Part shown: one piece after another, positions 55,524 through 64,000 of the stretch
Position numbering within the stretch: position 1 is the stretch's first letter
How the letters are laid out: the number at the start of each line of letters is the position of its first letter
DNA from: Gerris lacustris
Taxonomy: Eukaryota; Arthropoda; Insecta; Hemiptera; Gerridae
DNA: 64,000 bases
NCBI GenBank assembly: GCA_951217055.1
Contig: OX578276.1
Coordinates: 113,801,313-113,865,312, forward strand
Direction: 5' to 3'
Program-made: the position numbers and the translations under genes
The notes under the pieces: model-generated
What the model saw: the letters and a program-made list of their open reading frames with translations, nothing else
Told to the model about the DNA's origin: nothing
The model's database searches: none

Positions 55524-56090
55524 GCTTCCGAGCTTACCAAAGGTAACGGAAGCATTTTGTTCACTCTTGAGAACGAAAAAATTTTAAGCCTCCGATTTTA
55601 AAAATACCAAGACAGAAATCCGTTTCAGACATCAGGGAACTGATGTCTGTCTGTCTGTCGGTCTGTGTGTCCGCGAATTTGAAACGTGTTACGATAACTT
55701 GAGTAAATGACAACCGATTTTGATGAAATGTAGACATGTTCATTTCACCAATACCCAGGACGAGTTCGTGGCTACGTTATCCGTCCAATCCTTCACGCGC
55801 AACGCTCGCGAAAACGTGAACTTCAAATTTAAAATTGGAATTTTAGGTCAGGAAAAAAATCTAACTTCATCTATTCAATGAGAAAATATTTTTTTTTCAA
55901 TGATAGTAATGTTTAGTAAAACCAACAGCGACACTGAAGTGTTAAAGATCGCTAAAACTATTAAAATAGTTTTTACACAATACACAATATAACAATAAAG
56001 TAATATAACAATAATGTTAATGTTAATATTACAATAAAGTACATGATAGGATGCGAGGAAGCTATGTGCCACACTAATTAGAAGTCTATT
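55524..56090 (+). repeat. HP1 repeat, plus copy
   Basis: Hairpin 55524-55553, short CTGT tract, core (ACGATAACTTGAGTAAATG, CAACGCTCGCG) and 3' tail GGATGCGAGGAAGCTATGTG, all collinear with 9690-10300. Confidence 0.85.
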
Positions 56091-56461
56091 TTTTTATTAT
56101 TTAAAAGAAATACTGTTCGATACAACTCGTACAAAACTTTCTTATATATATGAGCATATAATTACTTCGACGCTATACTAATTGGCAGACTATTCTTATA
56201 CAAATCTTCAGCATTTTGAAATAATCGGAGTTTTTGATTGGCAGATTCCAATAATTTAGTTAAATTTCATTCGATTTTCGCCTTGGGTACTTATAATAAT
56301 TATTCTGAATATATATGTTGCTTCAATCCACATTGCTTCATTACATTTTTATTAGACTCTATGCAGTCAATTTTTGATGACCACTTTCTTGCGCTCTATG
56401 GTTCCTTTAAACGCGTAAATCCAAATGTAATGTTTCTAAATGTACACTATCGTTAACTTGT
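56091..56461. other. Unassigned stretch between HP copies
   Basis: Starts with another HP-like tail (CTATACTAATTGGCAGACT). A 72-codon frame (56238-56456) has no family signature. Confidence 0.4.
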
Positions 56462-57055
56462 GCTTCCGAGCTTACCGAAGATAACGGAAGCAATGTGATC
56501 GTTCTGAAAAAAGAAAATTTGTTGCCCTCCGATTTCAAAAATTCCAAGATAGAAATCCGTTTTGGACATCAGGGAACATTTTTGGTTCTGTGTCTCTTAG
56601 ACGGTCTGTCGGTCTGTCTCTCAATATTTGCGAAACAACATATAAAAACTACTCGTCTCATTTTATTTAAATTTGGATGGTAGGTCATAATTAACCCATT
56701 GTAGGTCCCATATAAATTTCAACCTTCTGCGTTCTATGGTTTCTCTTCAACATGCGCACAAACATACATTTATTTACACCTATATCTTTAAAAGTTATCA
56801 TCTAATTGTTATGAAATTTGGATGGTTTGTCGAAAGTAGTAAATAGCACAAGATTACTTACAACTGTCTGAGTCCTTTAAATTTTGCTAAATTAATACTT
56901 TTAATCGTGTAAAAAATCGACACTTATAACAGATTTAATAAACAGGGAAAAATTAAATAAATTCGGCAATAATAGGTTGTAATAGCCTAAAATCATTAAA
57001 GTATACGAAATAGGACGCGAGGAAGCTATGTGCCACACTAATTGGCAGACTATTT
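56462..57055 (+). repeat. HP2 repeat, full plus copy
   Basis: Hairpin 56462-56491, GTCTGTCGGTCTGTC tract, HP2 middle (AATTTGGATGGTAGGTCATA, GGATGGTTTGTCGAAAGTAG), and 3' tail GACGCGAGGAAGCTATGTGC. It shares only the two ends with HP1. Confidence 0.85.
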
Positions 57056-58258
57056 ATAAAACTTAGAGTTAAATATTTAATAATCAATACTGCATAAACC
57101 ATGTAATGCTACTGCAAATAGATAGATAAATTGGTTTTACTTTAGAATGAACTTTAATTATTTGAAAGACGTTCATGAACTTGGTAAACCATCTGTAAAT
57201 AAATATATATATCATTGGTTAGGACGGTTCGTTGTACTAAAGTAATAAAGAGTAGTAGTAGTAGTAGTAAGTAATGTAGTAGGTCCAATAAGATGAAAAC
57301 AAGTTCGTCTAACATAAGTTTAATTTTGTGAGAGGCGACTTTGAGCCGCCCCCGGTTGTTATCAGTCACGTTTCAGCTTCAGCTCTACTTCGTCCAATTC
57401 AACAACTGCCTGCAAGCTGTGTCAATTTTACTCTTCTCACGCAGAAGGGTCAGGTGTCTTGGCTTTAGGCTTATAGATAATTGTCTCTGACGTCTATTCC
57501 CTCTGATTTGAGCATATTTATAATTATAATTTTAAATAGTAGATGTTATAAACCTATGTGTTGAGCATAACAAAAGTAGCTAGTTTAGAAACTCAACTCT
57601 CCTAGCCCTATATATTTCAGTTAAAGCACACAAAAATAAAATACTACGAAGTAAACTATATTTTAGCGGACTATAGTTATGAGATACTTCAGGAACTCTT
57701 TACCAAACACCAAAGTTTGGCAATTTCAATACTAGCTCTTAGCTATTTTTATTATATTAAAGAAAATAAATGTTGTACATAACGAATACATTTATTTTAT
57801 GAAACATTTCTTATTACATACACTATGAGGATTGTTTACACACCAACTTATTAATAACGCAATATATTCAAATATAAAAATGAATGTAGCTAAAAATGAA
57901 TATATATCTATGTTGCTTTATACGAAATAATATTTGTTCATAATTTACATATTTAAAATAATCTGAAAAATTCTACTTTAGGATTTCCCAGTAATTATGT
58001 GTAGTTCATTGATGCTGGAAGTTTCCTAAAAAAAACCCTACAAGTCCCTTAAACCTTACATAAAATAATTTTAATGATGCAATGGAGTAACTGCTAAATT
58101 ATTACGGATAATTATTATTTGAACATTAATTTTTTTACACTTGGCTTCTGTTGACCAACAAATATTCATGAAACATTATTATTGTTATATTAAATACTTA
58201 TAAATGCATAAAAAATTATTAAAATAGAAATAAAAATAAAAAGTTAAAATAAACTTAC
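57056..58258. other. AT-rich DNA, possibly intron of the minus-strand gene
   Basis: If the exon at 58259 is real, this region is intronic or holds its next exon. On the minus strand at about 57425-57366 a less AT-rich patch reads AVVELDEVELKLKRD then stop after a CTTGCAG acceptor. A nearby acceptor GACACAG would give a different short tail in the phase of the first exon. Neither is convincing. A small AGT trinucleotide repeat lies at 57253-57275. Confidence 0.3.
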
Positions 58259-58385
58259 CATTCTTGCAAGATGGGTCCTGAGTGAAGAGAGGATCTGGAT
58301 GAAACTGGCAGGACAAGGCGGAGGCTATCACAAGACTTAACTTCAGTATCATATCTTTATTGTCTCGGTGGTCGGTGAATATGCT
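58259..58385 (-). CDS. Candidate first coding exon of a secreted host protein
   Basis: On the minus strand an acceptor (TTGGTTTCAG) precedes 58385, and the exon runs to a perfect donor (GTAAGT from 58258). ATG at 58352 (context AAAGATATG) gives MILKLSLVIASALSCQFHPD then PLFTQDPSCKN, leaving the exon in phase 1. Residues 1 to about 14 are a typical signal peptide and the intron follows soon after, the usual layout of insect secreted proteins. A non-coding leader of 33 nt after the acceptor suggests an upstream 5'UTR exon. No family is recognisable from 31 residues, and the remaining exons were not identified. The exon is free of the repeats that fill the window. Confidence 0.5.
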
Positions 58386-58470
58386 GAAACCAAAGTATTC
58401 TTGCATTAAATGTTGTCATTTAATTAATTAAGATAGAATTAAAGTTAATTTTTAGACTAAATATACTATA

Positions 58471-58640
58471 ATAGCCCTCACCCCGAGCTCCACGCGGGGC
58501 TCATCCTAGGAATCAAGTGCCACCGTAAGAAACGATTAAATGAAAATGCCTAAATAGTTTCGTTTACAGAGCCCTCATAGAAAAGAACCTGATTCTTTTA
58601 TAATATATAGTCCTGACTATGTATTATTATACATCATTCA
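58471..58640 (-). mobile_element. Helitron 3' end, degenerate, minus strand
   Basis: Complement of the 29641-29796 terminus: hairpin CCCCGAGCTCCACGCGGGG (58481-58499 on plus) and AAATAGTTT, CATTTTCATTTAAT matches upstream. The terminal CTAGT has become CTATT. Confidence 0.55.
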
Positions 58641-59600
58641 TTCCATTCTACCCTTGGAATTGCAGTTTTCAGGCCATTCATTACATTTAAAATTCCTCTA
58701 TTTTATTATTAGGCACGGTAAATAAACATATTTTAATCATGAATTAATTTTATTCTCCTAAGCATAAAAAAGTACATAACATATTCTTAATCTATGATTT
58801 GATTTTTTGAAGGTACATTATGAAAATTTATCATAAAATAACTTTTCCCCGGCAAGGGATCGAACCACTCACTGTCCGCGAGTAAGGTAATTTATGTCAA
58901 TAATTTAAATTCACTTAAGGTAACTTTTCCTAGACGCTAAGCGATAGTCGCTGGTACAAAATTATAAAGATGATTTCTTCCACGCGTCTCCAGCGACTAT
59001 TGCAACGCATTAGTATGTAGCTAGAGGAAACTTAGCTTCGTTTATGTTTGGAAGACCTAAGTATAGCCGAAGTCAGTACTGGCTAGAGCTAATATTTGAT
59101 ACTTTATAAATTACAGCTATCCATGAAAATTAATCAAAATAAAAACAAAATACAGAAATTACCAAAAAAAAAGTATTAAAAACAAAAGAACAAAAATGAG
59201 TTTTTCCCATCAAAATAACTGTATTTCCTACGTAAATTCTTAGTGTTTTATGACACTTATTTTATGTCTTTAATTTACACAATTTACAGGTAAATGGTAC
59301 CTAGTTGGGAGCTAGCAAGAGTTAGGTTTTATAACCTGCACACGGCAAACCTTCTGTTGGTTGATGGCTGCCTTGCGGTTCGTGGAACTCACGAAGAATT
59401 GCTAGCGACTGCGATTATCACTGCTCCTGAACTAGGCAGCTGCAATCGCTCAGCGATCGACATCAGCGATTATCGCTGAAGTCGCTCAGCTAGGAAACGG
59501 TAACATACAAACACAGAAGAAGATTCCTTAGCGATAGTCGCTGGACGAATATCCCTGAGCATCTACAGCTGGATTCGCGTCTAGGACGTACCTTTATTCT
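58641..59600. repeat. Region of recurring AGCGA/TCGCT inverted words
   Basis: AGCGATAGTCGCTGG (58950), CCAGCGACTATTGC (58991), CAGCGATTATCGCTG (59464-59478, perfect palindrome) and AGCGATAGTCGCTGG again (59531) suggest two related elements, about 58930-59010 and 59330-59545. A T-arm-like GGGATCGAACC stands at 58856-58866. A 61-codon frame here is palindrome-derived. Confidence 0.45.
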
Positions 59601-60929
59601 TGTAATAACATGCTGGTGTCTAATACATTCGTACACACCACAATATGTGCCGTATACGCTAGTGCTGGATGGGAACACACTTCAATATAACAATATATTC
59701 ATGTTTTCTGGGATCTGGGACCGTGATTATATTATGAGAAAGTTAGTCTGAGTTGTCTCGGAATGATTTTTGGTTTTTGAGTTATAACAGCTCAATATTT
59801 ATCCAAATTTTTAAAATGTAATCATTTTTTATTTGCGAAAGGCTTTGCAGTGGAATGAATAGGATTTGTGAAAGATGAGCTATATTCATTCCTATAGAAA
59901 GAAAGCTGATGTTAAAAATGGAGTACATCACAATGCTACTAAAAAATAGTTTTTTTAGTAATAATATAGGTTGTAAGATAAAGTAGACGGATTTTTTATT
60001 ACGCAATTTAAGCCTATATAATTCTAGAACGGGTCGGAAAAAGATATTGTCTATATCAACTTTTTTCCTGCCTTTTAGGTGTAGTGACACCTAAAGGTGG
60101 AGAACACTGTATATATTATGTATTTATTATAAAATAAATTATTTTGGAGGTCAGGTTAGAAATAAAATTTAAGATTTAAAGATGACTTTCTTTCAGACTT
60201 TTCACTAAAGGAAATTGAACATCAATCTGGGATGAGAAAGCTACAAATAGGAGTATATAGTCGGTAAAAGCATTTTTATAATTTTAGTTTAACAAACAAA
60301 TAAATTATAAATAATTGGACATAATTTTTTGTAATAACTGAGGCTGAAACAATTTAAAAGAAATTCTTTTAGATCTCCTATTATAATAATAGAACAGGGT
60401 AAATCAAATTAGTTTATAAAAGACTAAATTAATAACAATTTAAGTGGGTCAATCTATGTAATCGGATTGAGGAAAGACTTCAATGTTTACGACCTCTAGC
60501 AGGATTTTGCCACTATAAATTCTTAAATAGATTTACTACTTGGTTGAACTTTGTAAAACCTTTTTTAAACTTTTATGCTGTTTTTTCTCAATTCTTTTAA
60601 CCCACTACAACTGAATTTAAGCTTTCATATTCTAAACAGTCGATCTTCTTCGAATTTTTATTAAGATCCCTTTTTATAAAACAAAACCTTCTTTCATTAG
60701 GAATTATAAAAAATGTTATTTGTTTTATTCGCTCATATTTTTTTTTTTAGCATTAATTAGCATTGATAATTAGGAGAGACAAAAAAATTAGTTGAAAAAC
60801 ATTAATGTTGAAAACTGCTTTTTATGTTACTACCACATTTAAAATAATGAATAATGAATAAAATTGAATAACTAAATGATGAAGCACAACCCTTGTCTTT
60901 CTCTCAATAAAATAATAAATATGGGCACT
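59601..60929. other. AT-rich non-coding stretch
   Basis: Contains the GAGAAAGTTAGTCTGAGTTG, CTCGG word (59738) and a small hairpin AGGTGTAGTGACACCT (60078-60093). A 102-codon minus frame (59782-60090) is AT-rich and unrecognised. No supported gene. Confidence 0.4.
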
Positions 60930-61248
60930 TTTTTAGATTGTTACTCCCTATGTTTTTTTTTAGAAAACGAGTATAAATAGATATAATTATTTATACATTC
61001 CTTTGTCTAAATAACAATTAAGACAAAGGGATGTCTAGTCCGCTGTACTTTAGGGCAAATGAATATCATACTTCTATTTTTATAAGGGGAGTGACAGTCT
61101 AAAGAAGAACATTCCGTACATCTTCTTTTGATTGTTACTTCCTTATGTTGTATATAAGGGGAGTTACAGTCAATATCTACAACAAGTTACAGTCTATATT
61201 TACAACAAGCTATGATTTCCATGCTTCGCTAAGATGTGGGTGTATATA
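60930..61248. repeat. Second copy of the ATTGTTACTCCC repeat
   Basis: TTTAGATTGTTACTCCCTAT, GACAAAGGGATGTCTAGTCC and AGTGACAGTCTAAAGAAGAA repeat the order of 45560-45850. Confidence 0.6.
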
Positions 61249-61557
61249 GCTTCCGAGCTTACCGAAGGTAACGCAAGCAATATGGTCATTTTAAGAAGGA
61301 AATTTTCTTATGTCCACTAATTCATAAATTCCTTAACCGAAATCCATTTCAGACATCAGGAATAGTACATTACGTGTCGAGTGCGGAAAGTAGCATTTTG
61401 CATGCGAGTGTGGAGGTTGCACCCGAGCGACAGCGAGGGTAGTAAAACCACACGAGCAATGCAAAATGCCGTTTTCGCACGAGTTGCGTACCGTACTTTA
61501 TCTACGATTGTTAGATTTAAATAATAAATACAGAAAAAAATTAACTTGCTGTAAGTA

Positions 61558-61686
61558 TTATGTAAGTTCGTATCTCTCTCTTGATAAAGATGGCATTAAT
61601 TCTTGAGTTGTATTTTTTGCCGAATTAATTATTTCTGGAGGAGTATTATTCTCCACATTTTCGTCAATGTTACTGGATTCAGTCAT
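61558..61686 (-). pseudogene. Fragment resembling the N-terminus of a transposon tyrosine recombinase
   Basis: A minus-strand ATG at 61686 opens 42 codons: MTESSNIDENVENNTPPEII, NSAKNTTQELMPSLSRERYE, then two residues and a stop. The pattern PPEI..AK..T..LMP..SRERYE resembles the start of the core-binding (SAM-like) domain in Crypton/KIAA1958-type recombinase proteins of arthropods, which continues directly after RYE. Here similarity ends at that point, so it is truncated. This is recognition from memory of the family pattern and is not certain. Confidence 0.35.
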
Positions 61687-61784
61687 TGTTTTTCACTAAA
61701 AACTCGATATAAACAGTTACTTTAATAAAAGAACAGCAAATTAGTTTTGTTAAATGTAAACAAACTAGCTAATCGTGCGTAAAG

Positions 61785-61840
61785 CTGAAGAATTCCTCTT
61801 CTTTACCGCCCTAGGGTGGTAAAGAAGAGGAATTCTTCAG
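61785..61840. repeat. 56-bp near-perfect palindrome
   Basis: Arms CTGAAGAATTCCTCTTCTTT plus ACC (61785-61807) and the exact complement (61818-61840) surround GCCCTAGGGT. The inner CCCTAGGG is itself palindromic, so only one base pair of symmetry is broken across all 56 bp. Confidence 0.97.
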
Positions 61841-62375
61841 AGCTAAGAGACACGCATGCGCAATGAATACAAGTACGTAAAGAATCACTTTCTACGCATC
61901 TAAACTGAGATACAATGTTTATATTTCGTATCAATCGTACATACACATTTTTACTCACTTGTCTGTCTGCCAGTCTGTTGTTAAACATTTTTGTGAACCT
62001 CAATATCATTAAAAAAACTCGTCCGTTTTTAATGTAACTTGCATGCCCATATTAGTTGGTTCCTAAATAATTTCAACTTTTCATCCATTCCTTCCTCTTC
62101 CGTATGCACATAAACTTAACACCTTCTTTATGGAAATTATTTATCCGATTTTGAATAAATGGTTGGTCGAAAGTAGCTCACAGAGGATCCCATTTTAAAT
62201 AACCGTTTGCACACATATAATATTGAATAAAAGTAAATGTTACCCCACTGAGACTCGAAACTGGTCCAAACAACCATACTTTCAATTTCCAGTGGACTCA
62301 CATTATTTTATTCTCATGTGACTATTCGTCCAATAATAGGACCCAAGGAAGCTATGTACCACACTAATTGGCAGA

Positions 62376-63837
62376 ATATTTTCAGAATGTATACAATTAT
62401 AATAATTACAAGAATTAGAGAATGTTGTCTAGATATTGAATTGTAAAGAGCTAGTTAGTTGGGTTTCTGTTACAGAAACAGCATTGGAATCTAAATAAGA
62501 AGCATTATTCAATTAATTTATACCAATTACTTAAAGTGGATTATTAGTTTAAAAAAAGTTTAAATTTATTGCATTTGTCTGTTTTATTTATGAAATAAAG
62601 AACTAAGAAAACAAAAGGACAATATAAAATACCATCAACCGATAGGAATTGTTTCTGTGAATTTAATATAAATATATTTATTGATTGAATAGTTATTTTA
62701 ATAAAACTGAAAGTAACTACAGAAATATATTATAGCACTTTTAATGAATCCCAATTGTTGAAATTATATTGATAGTAAAACTGTTTTATCTTAAGACTTA
62801 AATATTCTTGTGACTTTGTTTAACTTATTTTGTTATTTAATTCCTAACAAATAAAGTAATAAATAGATCTGAGAAAAATTCTAACAAACCCTTTTGTTTT
62901 GATGAAAGAAATAATTCGATTACTTCATTATAGAGCAAATTGATTAGTTAAAAACTCGGTGTCCTATCTATATTATCAGCCAATTATGTTAGTGAATGTA
63001 CGTTTAATTTTAAGTCTTCATATTATAGTTTTGTAAACGAATAATCTATACATTTTGATCACCCATTATTTTAAGTTATTTTTTCTATTTCCATATGCGT
63101 AAAGAGTGTGAGGAATAATAATTCGATTTGGAAAGTTAATAATTTCTTTTGGTTAACTATCATCAATGGAGAAGAGTGTTGGCCTTAAAAGTTTCCATGA
63201 AATTTCGGAATGTTTATTTCAAAATAGCCTGATTAAATACCATGACGTTTATATTAAAAGCCTAGAATATTGTGTATTACTTGTGTGAAACTTTATCAGA
63301 ATGTAAATAAATTACATATTATAAATGCATTTGTGAATTTATAAACTCAAGCGCAAGTCACCGGTGCTATTTAGATTGTGTAATTATTTTTTCTCCGTGA
63401 AAAAATGCCGCCTTTTTTAAAAACATTAGTCCTATTGAGAATGCACAGATGTTAGTAGGGAACATAAAAAAAAAATAATGAAAATAAGAAAGTTAAATTA
63501 TGCGAAAAATATTTTGTGCCACAAAATGGACAGCATGGGAATTATGTTTTTTTTTTTCGATATAGTCTGTCCGGGAATAGACTATTTGGCAACACACTGT
63601 CGTTTTGGTTTATTCTACCTCATCTAAACAAACTAACTATATTTTTAGCCTTTACTTATATTATGCATTTAAAATGGTGCCCTCCTTTTGCATTAAATGA
63701 ATATAAAAAAATTTCTACAGGTCCCACGAGAAACCATATTTTCCGTAATAATGTTTCTCAATGGTCACTAAAATATTCAATACAGTACCTATTATCATAA
63801 TAAATGCTGGATGAATATTAAGCGGGGGGCCCGGTCC
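62376..63837. other. AT-rich non-coding stretch
   Basis: No recognised repeat or gene. The 94-codon frame at 63516-63800 has no domain features. Confidence 0.4.
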
Positions 63838-63861
63838 GGGAAATGAACCCAGAGCTGTGGT

Positions 63862-63908
63862 CAGGTGGATACCCATCCAACTACTGACCACTCCCGATTC
63901 TGCTTAAC
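63862..63908 (-). repeat. 5S rRNA-like segment, minus strand
   Basis: Complement reads GTTAAGCAGAATCGGGAGTG, GTCAGTAGTTGGATGGGTAT, CCACCTG, matching the 5S rRNA internal promoter (intermediate element and box C) with a few changes. It is followed on the minus strand by GGGTTCATTTCCCGG, B-box-like. As at 21.4 kb the 5' half of 5S is missing. A SINE3-type element or 5S pseudogene is likely. Confidence 0.55.
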
Positions 63909-64000
63909 TTGAGTGATTGAATGTTAATCACCCAGACCCCCAAGACTTAGATTATAGGTCCCTTTTTTAATAAATTTTACTTTTACCCAATTGAATATAT

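Larger units (their letters stand above)
61362..61950. mobile_element. Insertion with inverted repeats, recombinase-like fragment and large palindrome
   Basis: The left part has an inverted pair GCATTTTGCATGCGAGTGTG (61393-61413) and CCACACGAGCAATGCAAAATGC-type arm (61448-61469) around GAGCGACAGCGAGGG. The centre carries a short minus-strand coding fragment (61558-61686). The right part holds a 56-bp palindrome (61785-61840). Exact ends and target duplication are unclear. Confidence 0.45.
61249..62375 (+). repeat. HP2 repeat, plus, interrupted by an insertion
   Basis: Hairpin 61249-61278 (one mismatch) and the HP 5' part run to CAGACATCAGGAA (about 61360). They resume at GTCTGTCTGCCAGTCTG (about 61963) and continue to the 3' tail GGAAGCTATGTACCACACTA. 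The about 600 bp between is foreign. Confidence 0.75.

Noticed and set aside
59782..60090. 102-codon minus-strand membrane-like protein
   Set aside because: Leu/Ile/Lys-rich composition is what AT-rich DNA gives by chance. No start context, splice sites or homologue recognised.

Overview
The window is AT-rich, intron-bearing animal DNA, most likely from an arthropod (insect-like). The evidence is the mix of mobile elements (Ty3/gypsy with a DUF7041-type Gag, Merlin/ISXO2-like, hAT, Jockey-like, Helitron-like, tRNA- and 5S-derived SINEs), spliced coding fragments with GTAAGT donors, long TA microsatellites, and the absence of any bacterial-style gene packing. The species cannot be named from the sequence. 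No complete host gene is visible. The best host-gene candidate is one signal-peptide exon on the minus strand near 58.3 kb.

The centrepiece is a structurally complete Ty3/gypsy retrotransposon at 11982-16466. It has two 183-bp LTRs that look identical by eye, a TATA target duplication, a primer-binding site, a leader with four 15-bp repeats, gag (12390-13256), pol in the -1 frame (13175-16270, protease-RT-RNase H-integrase with all catalytic residues) and a polypurine tract. It landed inside an older short element (11687-17038). Identical LTRs and open frames point to a very recent insertion.

The rest is a nested graveyard of mobile DNA, much of it resolvable from target duplications and empty sites within the window. 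Left part (1-9 kb): a broken Merlin transposase, an old gypsy gag with a tRNA-Ser-type primer site, and a hAT MITE (5367-7279, 8-bp duplication). Middle (17-34 kb): Helitron-like repeats, a tRNA-like gene, 5S-like sequence, a Jockey 3' end, a 4.7-kb CACTA-like element (23729-28443) that splits another repeat, and a solo LTR (33660-33907). Right part (37-64 kb): several terminal-inverted-repeat elements, a 0.6-kb foldback (44838-45434), a TTAA-flanked MITE (46882-47676), a decayed hAT transposon (51780-53286) inside a tRNA-derived SINE, and an insertion carrying a recombinase-like fragment and a 56-bp near-perfect palindrome.

Most remaining DNA belongs to a few recurring non-coding repeat families, named here for reference. 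HP starts with a compound hairpin and ends with a conserved 3' tail, with two different middles, HP1 and HP2. CGTCAC carries a 14-bp minisatellite. K carries a tRNA T-arm-like box. M is a long AT-rich family. These families share modules and a curious common arrangement: a CTGT tract followed by a motif resembling GATGAAATTTGGTACACATG.
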